64,000 nucleotides of DNA, taken from positions 3,720,001-3,784,000 of the forward strand of contig CP061009.1 of the NCBI GenBank assembly GCA_025808375.1, in the 5' to 3' direction. Shown here piece by piece: positions 18,417 to 26,022 of this stretch; the stretch's first letter is position 1, and every line of letters begins with the position of its first letter. The position numbers were made by a program, and so were the translations under genes. The DNA is from Duncaniella muricolitica (GTDB lineage Bacteria > Bacteroidota > Bacteroidia > Bacteroidales > Muribaculaceae). The notes below the pieces were generated by a model. It ran no database searches. It saw nothing but the letters and a program-made list of their open reading frames with translations, and had not been told where the DNA came from.

Positions 18417-18448
18417 ATGTCGGACGTTTTGTCTGTTATTTGGCATTG

Positions 18449-18481
18449 CAAAGATAGGAAAATTCCATAGTACTTTGCAAT
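18449..18481 (-). promoter_or_regulatory. Promoter of the PadR-PspC-GIN operon
   Basis: On the minus strand TATCTTTG (18456-18449) is the -7 box and ATTG (18481-18478) the -33 box, 21 bases apart. The predicted start is about 30 bases before the PadR ATG. Confidence 0.7.
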
Positions 18482-18492
18482 ACATAGTACTA
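18466..18492. promoter_or_regulatory. Candidate PadR operator
   Basis: CATAGTACT occurs twice (18466-18474 and 18483-18491), 17 bases apart. Each contains the palindrome AGTACT, and together they straddle the -33 element of the PadR promoter. The placement fits autorepression by PadR. Confidence 0.55.
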
Positions 18493-18596
18493 AGATTTAA
18501 CAAATATTAAACAAAAGATTATCCGAAATTTCGTCAATAATGGCCAAAGGGTCATCCGTGAGAGAATGACTAAATGAAGGTTAAGCAAAAAAGTTG

Positions 18597-18604
18597 TAAT
18601 TTTG
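18597..18604 (+). promoter_or_regulatory. -7 promoter element immediately before DUF4421 gene
   Basis: TAATTTTG ends four bases before the ATG at 18609 (a second in-frame ATG is at 18615). A transcript from this box would be essentially leaderless. No good -33 box is seen. Confidence 0.4.
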
Positions 18605-18608
18605 CAAA

Positions 18609-19751
18609 ATGATTATGAGACACCTGATAACAATATTTGCCATGCTGTTGTCGCTGACTGCGATGGCTGTGGAGCCGACCTCCATGACCGCCGGCGAGCC
18701 GGACTCAACGGCATGCGATACGTGCTGTGAGGGAGTGAGCAAGACTTATTGGATAAAGCAATTGATCGACAACGGTTTTCGCATCCATGACGAGGGGGTG
18801 TGCTATCCGCGCTTCCCACGTTTCTGCCTGAACGTGTACAACTGGGGCGACCGCACATTCAACTCCTATGACACCGCCTATGTGGTGGGTACGGGCAAGA
18901 ACTGGAAGCTCCAGGGCAAGAGCTACAACTGGATGGAGACGTCGACGATAACGATTCCGAAGCAGTCGTCGGTCAACATGCATTCCGACCTGTATAGCGA
19001 CGCGGGTTTCTCGCTCAATTTCATGGCCGTGAGCATCGGTTATATGTGGAACATCAACAAGCTCTTCACCGACCCGACCAACCGGCGGACGTTTAATTTT
19101 GACTTCACATGCTCGCGCTTTTCGCTCAATTATCAGTCGGTGTCATCGACGGGAGGAATGATTATAACACAGTTTGGCGACTATAACAACGGCCACAGAC
19201 TCCACTATAAGTTTGACGACTGTTCGACCGACTCAAAGACGCTCGACGTGTATTGGTTTTTCAATCACTACCGTTATTCGCAGGCTGCGGCTTACAGTTA
19301 TTCGAAATATCAACTGCGCAATGCGGGGACTCCGCTGGTAGGGTTCAACTTTACGGAGCAGCATATCAAGATGAATTTCAACGGGATGCCGGCCATTATG
19401 CTTGAGCATTCGCCGCTGGAAAGCAATGAATATCAGTCAGACTACAGGAGCTATTGCGCTATGGGCGGATATTCCTACAACTGGGTGCTGAAGCCTCGCC
19501 GCTGGCTTATAAACGCTACCGGCATGGTGGCTGTGGGCTACCGACAGCTTATCAGTTCGGGAGACGAACGCGACTCGAAGTCGCGCGTGGCTAACAATTT
19601 CAAAATCAATATAGCTGCGGTGTATAACCACAAGGCATTGTTTGCAGCGTTCACCGCCCGCGGCATGGGTTATGTCAATTATAATATGGGCGACCTGAGC
19701 CATCTGAATACTATCATCTCGTTCACAGCCGCTGTCGGGATGAGATTCTAG
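18609..19751 (+). CDS. DUF4421 family exported protein
   Basis: The 380-residue protein has a signal peptide (ITIFAMLLSLTAMAV) and the conserved run of DUF4421 (FNSYDTAYVVGTGKNWKLQG, later FSLNFMAVSIGYMWNINKLF). It ends in a phenylalanine-terminated strand (FTAAVGMRF), consistent with an outer-membrane beta-barrel. ATG codons at 18609 and 18615 are both possible. It is convergent with menA across a long hairpin. No function is established for the family. Confidence 0.85.
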   Translation: MIMRHLITIFAMLLSLTAMAVEPTSMTAGEPDSTACDTCCEGVSKTYWIKQLIDNGFRIHDEGVCYPRFPRFCLNVYNWGDRTFNSYDTAYVVGTGKNWKLQGKSYNWMETSTITIPKQSSVNMHSDLYSDAGFSLNFMAVSIGYMWNINKLFTDPTNRRTFNFDFTCSRFSLNYQSVSSTGGMIITQFGDYNNGHRLHYKFDDCSTDSKTLDVYWFFNHYRYSQAAAYSYSKYQLRNAGTPLVGFNFTEQHIKMNFNGMPAIMLEHSPLESNEYQSDYRSYCAMGGYSYNWVLKPRRWLINATGMVAVGYRQLISSGDERDSKSRVANNFKINIAAVYNHKALFAAFTARGMGYVNYNMGDLSHLNTIISFTAAVGMRF

Positions 19752-19755
19752 CTCA

Positions 19756-19915
19756 CTATGGTTTAGAAAGTTTAAGGAGTTAATCTCCTTTAGTTTAAAA
19801 AGTTTAAGGAGTTTATAAAGTTAAGATAATAGTTTGGGAGGATATTCGTTGGCAATAGGCCCACCAAGCTATTATCTTAACTTTTTAAACTCCTTAAACT
19901 CTTAAACTATAAGAG
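19756..19915. repeat. Long intergenic hairpin with AGTTAAGATAATAG core, copy 1
   Basis: The left arm (about 19792-19839) and right arm (about 19859-19909) are complementary over roughly 45 of 49 bases. The core AGTTAAGATAATAG (19819-19832) and its complement, together with the loop TCGTTGGCAATAGGCCCACC, are nearly identical to the element at 24641-24774. The right arm runs into menA and supplies its last codons and TAA stop. Confidence 0.85.
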
Positions 19916-20780
19916 TAGCCATAAATGCGATGGTGTAGAGGAGCATGAGGATGGCGGTCATGCCGAGGAGGGGATTGAGGGCGGGACCGTGTCGGCGTAC
20001 GAGGCGCGTGTAGAGGATGAAGTGGAGCACGAGATATATGCAGGGGAGGAACCAACCCCACCGCGAGGCTGCGAGCCATGCGGGCATGGTGAGGATGACG
20101 GCCATGAAGCCGTTGGCGAGGTAGAGGGAGGCTGTAGCGCGAAGACCGATGACTACGGCAAGGGTGCGTTTACCGACAGCGAGATCATCGGCCCGGTCAC
20201 GGTAGTTGTTGACCAGAAGGACGTTGGCTCCCATAAGTCCGATGCCGACCGACATGGCGAGCAGCCACCAGCCGAAACTGCCGCCCATGAGCATGTAGGT
20301 GAGGCAGACGGGGACTATGCCGAAGAAGATGATAACGGCTATCTCACCGAGGGCGTGACGCGACAATGGGTAGGGTCCGGAGCTGTAGGCTATGACGCCG
20401 AGGGCGGTGAGGACGCCGGCGATGTACATCCACCATTGTCCGTAAAGGGCTACGAGCAAGACACCAACCACGCATGCGAGGGCAAGGGTGGCATAGGTGG
20501 CTATCTTCATGGCGCGGGGGGTGATGTCGCCTTCGGTGACTCCGCGACGGGGTCCCGCGCGGCCGGCTTTGTCGAGTCCGGCTTTGAAGTCGTAGTATTC
20601 GTTGGCGAAGTTGGATGCTATCTGGGCGAGGAGGGAGAAGAGCATGCACATGAGCCAGGGGACGAGTCTGAACCGCCAGGCGAGCATGCCGAGCGCGCCT
20701 GCGTAGATGACGCCTGCAAGGGAGACGGGGAGGGTGCGCAAACGCATGGCTTCAAGCCATATCTTGATTTTTCCTGACAT
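19902..20780 (-). CDS. menA: 1,4-dihydroxy-2-naphthoate polyprenyltransferase
   Basis: This 292-residue polytopic membrane protein is a UbiA-superfamily prenyltransferase that attaches the polyprenyl tail in menaquinone synthesis. The first Asp-rich motif is seen in SNFANEYYDFKAGLDK and the second in VNNYRDRADDLAVGKRTL. About eight hydrophobic segments are present. The opening (EAMRLRTLPVSLAGV) is typical of MenA rather than other UbiA enzymes. It lies downstream of a HIT gene on the same strand. Its 3' end (ATA GTT TAA) is formed by the hairpin repeat. Confidence 0.92.
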   Translation of the reverse strand: MSGKIKIWLEAMRLRTLPVSLAGVIYAGALGMLAWRFRLVPWLMCMLFSLLAQIASNFANEYYDFKAGLDKAGRAGPRRGVTEGDITPRAMKIATYATLALACVVGVLLVALYGQWWMYIAGVLTALGVIAYSSGPYPLSRHALGEIAVIIFFGIVPVCLTYMLMGGSFGWWLLAMSVGIGLMGANVLLVNNYRDRADDLAVGKRTLAVVIGLRATASLYLANGFMAVILTMPAWLAASRWGWFLPCIYLVLHFILYTRLVRRHGPALNPLLGMTAILMLLYTIAFMATLIV

Positions 20781-20844
20781 GGTTTTTTCTTTATTTACTT
20801 AACAAAACTTATGATTTAGGGAGTTCTGCAACACCCTCTTGACA

Positions 20845-20944
20845 TGTCAAAAGAGTTAAGACAGGAGTGTCGGGGCTTGATGGGTGATGCGATTTTGGCC
20901 GTCGTCTACCGTTACTCCCGGACTTCTGTCTTAACTCTTTTGGC
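20845..20944. repeat. Intergenic hairpin between the HIT gene and menA
   Basis: CAAAAGAGTTAAGACAGGAG (from 20848) pairs with the complementary sequence ending at 20943 over about 27 bases with few mismatches, around a 40-base loop. It follows the HIT gene stop by about 30 bases and resembles the other GTTAA-type repeats. Confidence 0.75.
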
Positions 20945-20972
20945 TTGTTGCTTCCTATACAATAAGTGGTTG

Positions 20973-21362
20973 TTATTCAAATTGTGCGGCGATAGCGTCG
21001 GCTATGGACTGCATTTCTTCGGCGGGGAAGGTGTGTTTTTTGGTGAAATCCATGTCGGCTTCGCTGTTGATGGGGAGGAGGTGTATATGGGTGTGGGGCA
21101 CTTCAAGGCCTACAACGGCCACTCCTACCCGCGAGCAGGGGATGGCTTTCTCGATTGCTTTGGCTACGCGACGGGCGAAGAGGGTGAGGTCGCGGTATTC
21201 GTCTTCGGTGAGATCGAAGATGTAGTCGACTTCACGACGGGGGATGACGAGGACGTGGCCGCGGGCTACGGGGTTGATGTCGAGAAAGGCGTAGTGCTTG
21301 TCATCGGCGGCGACTTTGTAGGAGGGGATTTCGCCGGCAGCTATTTTGGAGAAGATAGTCAT
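20973..21362 (-). CDS. HIT family hydrolase
   Basis: A 129-residue histidine-triad protein: the signature H-x-H-x-H-x-x is present in VPHTHIHLLP, and the N-terminus MTIFSKIAAGEIPSYKVA is that of the HINT/Fhit-like nucleotide phosphoramidase branch. The start is ATG at 21362; a TTG seven codons upstream lies in a hairpin repeat and is not favoured. Such enzymes hydrolyse AMP-linked substrates. The neighbour on the same strand upstream is greA. Confidence 0.9.
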   Translation of the reverse strand: MTIFSKIAAGEIPSYKVAADDKHYAFLDINPVARGHVLVIPRREVDYIFDLTEDEYRDLTLFARRVAKAIEKAIPCSRVGVAVVGLEVPHTHIHLLPINSEADMDFTKKHTFPAEEMQSIADAIAAQFE

Positions 21363-21368
21363 AGAGAG

Positions 21369-21437
21369 TTGCTCTTCGAGCAAAGGTTATGAGGTTATAT
21401 GGTTATGAGGTTATAGAGAGCTTGCTCTTCGAGCAAG
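21369..21437. repeat. Tandem hairpins with 16-base repeats between greA and HIT gene
   Basis: Two perfect stem-loops, TTGCTC-TTC-GAGCAA (21369-21383) and CTTGCTC-TTC-GAGCAAG (21421-21437), flank two copies of GGTTATGAGGTTATA(T/G). A related arrangement, one hairpin and two 16-mers, is found at 37247-37293. Confidence 0.75.
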
Positions 21438-21462
21438 AGGTGGAGGGTGCCGGATGGCGGGA

Positions 21463-21933
21463 TTAGAAGCTGATCTCGACGATCTCAAACTTCATGACAC
21501 CGGCGGGGACACGGATGTCGACGATTTCGCCGAGCTTGTGGCCGAGAAGTCCCTGGGCGATGGGGGTGGAGCTGCCGATCTTCTTTTCCTTGAGGTTGGC
21601 CTCGGAGTCGGCTACGATGGTATACTCCATAGTCATGCCGTTGGTGTGGTTTTTGATCTTGACACGGTTGAGTATCTGCACCTCTTCGTTGTTGAGATTG
21701 CTCTCGTCGATGATGCGCGAGTTGGCTACAAGGTCTTTAAGCTGGGCTATCTTCATTTCGAGCATACCCTGGGCTTCCTTGGCGGCGTCATACTCGGAGT
21801 TTTCCGAGAGGTCGCCTTTGTCGCGGGCCTCGGCGATGGCTGCTGATATGCGGGGACGTTCCACTGATTCGAGAAACGCGATTTCTTCCATTTTTTTCTT
21901 GTAACCTTCTTTGGTCATGTAAGTTATTGCCAT
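21463..21933 (-). CDS. greA: Transcription elongation factor GreA
   Basis: The 156-residue protein has the N-terminal coiled-coil (TKEGYKKKMEEIAFLES, then RPRISAAIAEARDKGDLSEN) whose acidic tip enters the RNA polymerase secondary channel. The C-terminal FKBP-like domain follows (IAQGLLGHKLGEIVDIRVPA). GreA stimulates cleavage of backtracked RNA. The length is typical. A good promoter with a leader of about 155 bases precedes it. It is followed on the same strand by tandem hairpin repeats and the HIT gene. Confidence 0.95.
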   Translation of the reverse strand: MAITYMTKEGYKKKMEEIAFLESVERPRISAAIAEARDKGDLSENSEYDAAKEAQGMLEMKIAQLKDLVANSRIIDESNLNNEEVQILNRVKIKNHTNGMTMEYTIVADSEANLKEKKIGSSTPIAQGLLGHKLGEIVDIRVPAGVMKFEIVEISF

Positions 21934-22093
21934 GGCTGTAAAAAAGTTTGTTCTGTATCTGTGAGAGGTTTATGTTATCGGTTGCGATGTTTTACACAAC
22001 ACTTTTCTATCGGGCGAACGTAAAAAAATTTAGAATCTCGAGGCTTACGGCTACGAGACCCTACAATAAAAAGATTGCTATTTTTACGTAGTG

Positions 22094-22125
22094 CAAAGGT
22101 AGTCACAAAAAGGGGAGAAAGCAAT
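22094..22125 (-). promoter_or_regulatory. Promoter of greA
   Basis: On the minus strand TACCTTTG (22101-22094) is the -7 box and ATTG (22125-22122) the -33 box, 20 bases apart. The leader of about 155 bases contains a small stem TCTCG/CGAGA. Confidence 0.7.
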
Positions 22126-22187
22126 TATCGCAGTGTGTTTTAACAAATTTTCACCGCTTAAAAAAATGGTTAAAATCATAATTTACG

Positions 22188-22195
22188 TACTTTTG
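22188..22195 (+). promoter_or_regulatory. -7 promoter element directly before aroK
   Basis: TACTTTTG ends five bases before the aroK ATG at 22201, predicting a transcript that starts at or next to the start codon. No ribosome binding site is visible. The -33 is weak. Confidence 0.5.
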
Positions 22196-22200
22196 TAATA

Positions 22201-22734
22201 ATGAAAACCACATTTCTCATAGGATATATGGGCAGCGGCAAGACTACGCTCGGACGTGCCGTGGCGGCCCGGACAGGCATCCGTTTTATCGACCTCGACG
22301 ATTACATCGAGGAGCGCGAGGGGTGCTCGATCAGGGAGATTTTTGCCTCGCGTGGCGAGGATGCTTTCCGCGCCATAGAGCGGGATGCCCTGCAGGAAGT
22401 GAGCCGTATGGCCGACACGCTGGTGGCGTGTGGCGGGGGCACGCCGTGTTTCGGCGACAATATGGATCTGCTCAACCGCTGCGGGCTGACGGTGTATCTC
22501 GACGCGCCCCACGGGAGTCTGCTGTCGCGGCTCAAGGAGGGACGTGCCAAACGTCCGCTAATAGCCGGGCTGAGCGACGAGGAGCTGGACGAGTTTATCG
22601 TCAGGCAGATGGAGTGGCGTCGGCCTCATTACAGCCGCGCGGCCCTGAGGTTTGACAGCTCGCGGCTGGAGTCGGTCGAGGAGGTGGCCGAGAGTGTGGA
22701 GAAATTTTTAAAACTCATAGAGCATGAATGTTGA
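22201..22734 (+). CDS. aroK: Shikimate kinase
   Basis: The 177-residue P-loop kinase phosphorylates shikimate in aromatic amino acid synthesis. Walker A is GYMGSGKTTLG (residues 8-18), the shikimate-binding DLDDYIEEREG follows, VACGGGTPC matches the GGG motif, and RPLIAG is the adenine-side region. The length is normal. The gene overlaps the following dehydrogenase-like gene by 11 bases. A -7 box lies five bases before the ATG, so a leaderless mRNA is likely. Confidence 0.95.
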   Translation: MKTTFLIGYMGSGKTTLGRAVAARTGIRFIDLDDYIEEREGCSIREIFASRGEDAFRAIERDALQEVSRMADTLVACGGGTPCFGDNMDLLNRCGLTVYLDAPHGSLLSRLKEGRAKRPLIAGLSDEELDEFIVRQMEWRRPHYSRAALRFDSSRLESVEEVAESVEKFLKLIEHEC

Positions 22735-23911
22735 ATCGACTCCTACCGCGGTGGAGCAGCCCTGCGAGGTGCGCAACCGCAACCGCCGTCTCACGATAGG
22801 GTTGCCCCGATGTGAGGACCCGGCCGAACGCCGTTTTCCACTGACTCCCGAGGGGGCGGCCCTGCTCATCGAGAGGGGATTCAGCGTGAAGATGCAGGAG
22901 GGGGCGGCCGAGAGCATCCATTATGAAGACTCGCGCTACATACGCGCGGGGGTGGAGATAGCTCCGCGCTCGGAGACACTGAGCTGTGACATAGTGATAT
23001 ACACGGCCACGCTGAGCGAGAGCGACGCGCGGGCCCTGAGGCGCGGAGCGATGGTGCTGACGCTGCTGAGGGCGGCGTGTGGCAACGAGCGCGTGATACG
23101 CGCGCTGCTGGAGCGTCATGTCATATCCATAGCCCTCGACCTAGTGGAAGATGAGCGGGGATGCACGCCGTTTGCCGACATTCTGGCCGAAATCGACGGT
23201 CGCGCGTCGATAGCCATAGCCTCGTCACTGCTTGCCGACTCGCAGAAGGGCAAGGGCATACTGCTCGGAGGAGTAGCCGGCATAGTGCCGTGTGAGGTGC
23301 TTGTAATCGGCTCGGGTATAGCCGCATGCGCCGCTTCGCGCTCGGCAGTCGGTCTGGGTGCGACGGTGAGGATGTTTGACAACGACATCTATTCGCTGCG
23401 GCGTGCGTCGCAGGAACTCGGGGCGGGTGTCATCACCTCGGCCCTTCATCCGCGCACACTCGACAATGCCCTGCGCACGGCCGATGTGGTGGTGGCCACG
23501 CCTGCGACGATGCCGTTCGCGCTCCACAGCGAAGCCGTCGGGCGTATGAAGAAGGGGGTGCTGACGTTTGACCTCACGGCTGCGGCCGACGGGTCGTCAT
23601 TTCCGTCGATGACTCCCGTGGACCTCGCGCTGGCCTCGGCGGTGGACGGGTCGCTGCGCACCGACAACCGCATCTGTTATGTGCATGCCGGCAGTGCGGT
23701 GGCACGCACGGCAGCGATGGCTCTGACCAACACGCTGCTGACGCTGCTTGAGAGCATTGTGAGCTGCGAAGGCCCGTCAAACGCGCTGAAGCTGCATCCG
23801 GGCATGCAGAAGGCGACTCTGACATTTTTCGGCAAGCCGGTCAATCCGGCTGTGGCCTCCATGCTGCGCACACGCAGTGTGGATATTTCCATTTTTCTGA
23901 CTTTATCGTAA
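22724..23911 (+). CDS. Alanine dehydrogenase/PNT-like protein, atypical active site
   Basis: The 395-residue protein has the two-domain layout of alanine dehydrogenase and the alpha subunit of transhydrogenase: an N-terminal domain opening RFPLTPEGAALLIERGF and a Rossmann domain with VLVIGSGIAACAASRSAVGL. The catalytic lysine and histidine that I expect after the first domain (in MKVKEP and LHLA contexts) are not evident: the corresponding segments read IVIYTATL and LTLLRAAC. The protein may therefore have another activity, such as a different amino-acid or amine dehydrogenase reaction, or a regulatory role. It overlaps aroK by 11 bases and is followed five bases later by rnhA. Confidence 0.65.
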   Translation: MNVESTPTAVEQPCEVRNRNRRLTIGLPRCEDPAERRFPLTPEGAALLIERGFSVKMQEGAAESIHYEDSRYIRAGVEIAPRSETLSCDIVIYTATLSESDARALRRGAMVLTLLRAACGNERVIRALLERHVISIALDLVEDERGCTPFADILAEIDGRASIAIASSLLADSQKGKGILLGGVAGIVPCEVLVIGSGIAACAASRSAVGLGATVRMFDNDIYSLRRASQELGAGVITSALHPRTLDNALRTADVVVATPATMPFALHSEAVGRMKKGVLTFDLTAAADGSSFPSMTPVDLALASAVDGSLRTDNRICYVHAGSAVARTAAMALTNTLLTLLESIVSCEGPSNALKLHPGMQKATLTFFGKPVNPAVASMLRTRSVDISIFLTLS

Positions 23912-23916
23912 TATCA

Positions 23917-24561
23917 ATGGCTCCACGCAAGAGATTTTATGTAGTATGGGCAGGTCATGCCACGGGGGTGTTTGACTCATGGGAGGAGTGTGAGCTCCAG
24001 ACCAAGGGTTATGCGGGCGCGAAGTTCAAGGCTTTTGACTCGCAGGAGGCGGCTGTGGCCGCCTATCGCGGCAATCCTGACGAACATATGGGGCTGCTGC
24101 GCTCGATAGCCGAGCACCGCACGGCTCCGGTGAATTATGAGGATTTTCCGGAGATACGCCTCGACTCGCTGGCGGTGGACGCGGCGTGCTCTAAAAACCC
24201 CGGCCCTGTGGAGTATCAGGGTGTGTGGGTGCGTACCGGCGAGCGTATCTTTCATGTAGGACCGCTGGAGGGGGGCACCAATAATATAGGCGAGTATCTC
24301 GCGCTGGTCCACGGTCTGGCTCTGCTGAAGGCGCAGGGCCGGCATACGACTCCAATATATACCGATTCGCGCACGGCTCGCTCGTGGGTGAAGAAGGGGC
24401 AGCCGAAGACTACGCTGGCCCGCACGCCGCAAAATGCGCGCCTCTTCGAGATGCTCGACCGCGCGACGGCGTGGCTGGCCAACAATACTTTCAGCAATCC
24501 TATCCTTACATGGGATACGCCTCAATGGGGTGAGATACCGGCTGATTTCGGACGTAAATAA
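23917..24561 (+). CDS. rnhA: Ribonuclease HI with N-terminal hybrid-binding domain
   Basis: The 214-residue protein starts with a viroplasmin-like hybrid-binding domain (residues about 4-50: RFYVVWAGHATGVFDSWEEC) and ends in an RNase H domain. Candidate metal-binding acidic residues are in LAVDAACSKN, NNIGEYLALV and IYTDSRTA, with a final Asp in DTPQ or PADF. The enzyme removes RNA from RNA-DNA hybrids. The last 14 codons form the left arm of a 44-base near-perfect palindrome that continues past the stop codon. This form is common in Bacteroidetes. Confidence 0.9.
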   Translation: MAPRKRFYVVWAGHATGVFDSWEECELQTKGYAGAKFKAFDSQEAAVAAYRGNPDEHMGLLRSIAEHRTAPVNYEDFPEIRLDSLAVDAACSKNPGPVEYQGVWVRTGERIFHVGPLEGGTNNIGEYLALVHGLALLKAQGRHTTPIYTDSRTARSWVKKGQPKTTLARTPQNARLFEMLDRATAWLANNTFSNPILTWDTPQWGEIPADFGRK

Positions 24562-24613
24562 CCCCGGGAGGGTTATTTGCATCTGAAATCAGCCGGTATC
24601 TCACCCCATTGAG
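24521..24613. repeat. Inverted duplication of the rnhA 3' end
   Basis: Bases 24521-24564, which include the rnhA stop codon, are complementary to 24570-24613 at 41 of 44 positions, with a 5-base spacer. The inner part pairs AATAACCC with GGGTTATT. The right arm is an inverted copy of the coding end, so the element looks like a local template-switch product now serving as a terminator. Confidence 0.85.
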
Positions 24614-24614
24614 A

Positions 24615-24774
24615 GTTTAGAGGTTGAAAGTTTAGAGTTTAACTCTTATAGTTTAAAAAGTTAAAGGAGTTTATAAAGTTAAGATAATAGTTTAAGAGGG
24701 TAATCGTTGGCGATATGCCCACCAAGCTATTATCTTAACCTTTTTAACTTTATAAACTCTTTAAACCATAAGAA
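24615..24774. repeat. Long intergenic hairpin with AGTTAAGATAATAG core, copy 2
   Basis: The left arm (about 24641-24693) and right arm (about 24724-24774) are complementary. Loop and core (TCGTTGGCGATATGCCCACC, AAGCTATTATCTTAA) match the element at 19819-19882. The outer arms contain the same 9-base units in a different order. The right arm begins two bases after the stop codon of the convergent bile-salt-hydrolase-like gene. Confidence 0.85.
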
Positions 24775-24775
24775 A

Positions 24776-25813
24776 TCAGAACATGGGAGTGAAGGGGGTG
24801 GTGGGGAAGAGGCGTGAGGTCACGTCGCCCACATAGTCGGCGGTCTTGGTGGTGTCGAGCTTCATTACAGATGCGCCTTTGCGGAGGTCACACTTGCCGA
24901 GGTCGACATAAAACATACCGGGGTTGGTTACGATGTCAAAGTAGTAACGCAGGTCGCGGATGTTGGAGAACGATCGCCATTGGGTGGAGGAAACGTTGGC
25001 GTCGCCGAGCGTATAGGTGTAGGGCACGGAGACGTTGTTGAGTATAGAGCGGGTGATGGAGACGCCGAGGTCGGCCTCGCCGGTCTTCTCGACATGGGCG
25101 TCAAAGAAGTAGCCGCGCACGTAACGGTCGGGGCTGCTGACAGTACCGGGGAGGGTGTTCTGGCCCCCCTTCTTTACCCAGTAGTCGTTGATGGCGTTCA
25201 TCTGGAGATAGGGAGGATCGTTGGTGAGCACCTTGATGTCCTGACCTTCGTAGATATTGATTTTGCCGTGGTCAAACTCCACCATGGCTGAGCGGCCGCG
25301 CGAGTCGGTGATGCCCCAGTGGAGGGCGGTGGTGGTGCCGTTGTCGAAGGTCGCGCCCGAGATGGTGAAGTTGTGCTGACGCAGGAGTGCTACAGCCTCG
25401 GGGGTGTCGGCACACATGTCGAGAAGCCAGGCAGGAAACATGGCGAGCGACATGGGGGGACGGTTGGCGGTGGAGTCGCTCTCGTAGACGGTGCCTTTGC
25501 AGAAGAGGCCGTTGACCACAAGGCCCTTTTCGTTCATGCCTTCGGTAACGCCTCCGTCATAGCTCACGGCATAGACCGCGCCATACTTTGAGGTCCACGT
25601 GACAGAGCCCGGAAGAGAGTTGCCCATCTTCTGCATGCCTCGCGGATATACATATATATTGGTGGGGATAGGAGTCTTCCAGTCAAGAGAGCGGCCTACG
25701 ATACGGAGGCTGTCGTTGCCCACATAGAGGACTCGCGAACAGGCCTCGGCGCGCTGCCCCGATGCTGTGACGGCAAGCGCGGCGACGAGAGGGTAAAGAT
25801 AACGTAGTTTCAT
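24776..25813 (-). CDS. Choloylglycine (bile salt) hydrolase-like protein, exported
   Basis: The 345-residue protein is an N-terminal nucleophile hydrolase of the choloylglycine hydrolase/penicillin V acylase family. The signal peptide ends so that cysteine (AEACSRVLY, residue 25) becomes the N-terminal nucleophile. Other active-site positions are recognisable: Arg and Asp in GRSLDW, Asn in VLTNDPPY, and Arg in PDRYVRGYF. In gut Bacteroidales such enzymes deconjugate glycine- or taurine-linked bile acids. Discrimination from penicillin acylase is not possible by eye. The gene stands alone with a long upstream region shared with the intergenic RNA candidate. Confidence 0.85.
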   Translation of the reverse strand: MKLRYLYPLVAALAVTASGQRAEACSRVLYVGNDSLRIVGRSLDWKTPIPTNIYVYPRGMQKMGNSLPGSVTWTSKYGAVYAVSYDGGVTEGMNEKGLVVNGLFCKGTVYESDSTANRPPMSLAMFPAWLLDMCADTPEAVALLRQHNFTISGATFDNGTTTALHWGITDSRGRSAMVEFDHGKINIYEGQDIKVLTNDPPYLQMNAINDYWVKKGGQNTLPGTVSSPDRYVRGYFFDAHVEKTGEADLGVSITRSILNNVSVPYTYTLGDANVSSTQWRSFSNIRDLRYYFDIVTNPGMFYVDLGKCDLRKGASVMKLDTTKTADYVGDVTSRLFPTTPFTPMF

Positions 25814-25862
25814 TGTGATATGTGTATATGAGAGTTGGGGGAAATAGTGAAACGGTTACGGG

Positions 25863-25876
25863 CCGGCTGAAGCCGG
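25863..25876. repeat. Small hairpin CCGGC-TGAA-GCCGG
   Basis: A perfect five-base stem with a TGAA loop lies upstream of the bile-salt-hydrolase-like gene. It is one of several small intergenic hairpins with NGAA-type loops, including those beside the transposase gene. Confidence 0.4.
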
Positions 25877-25986
25877 GTCCGATTCATATTTATGAAACGC
25901 GGGCAGGGTGTGTATTGTTCAGCATCAGAGACTTTGCAAATTGTTCAACCGACAATATTTAAAAATTCTTAATATGAGCTAAAATT

Positions 25987-26018
25987 TTTGGCGGACACCG
26001 TGATTGTGTATAATTTTG
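25987..26018 (+). promoter_or_regulatory. Consensus promoter in the 540-base intergenic region
   Basis: TTTG (25987-25990), a 20-base spacer and TAATTTTG (26011-26018) match the Bacteroidetes housekeeping promoter exactly. It reads into non-coding sequence; the next gene starts more than 330 bases downstream. Confidence 0.75.
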
Positions 26019-26022
26019 TATC

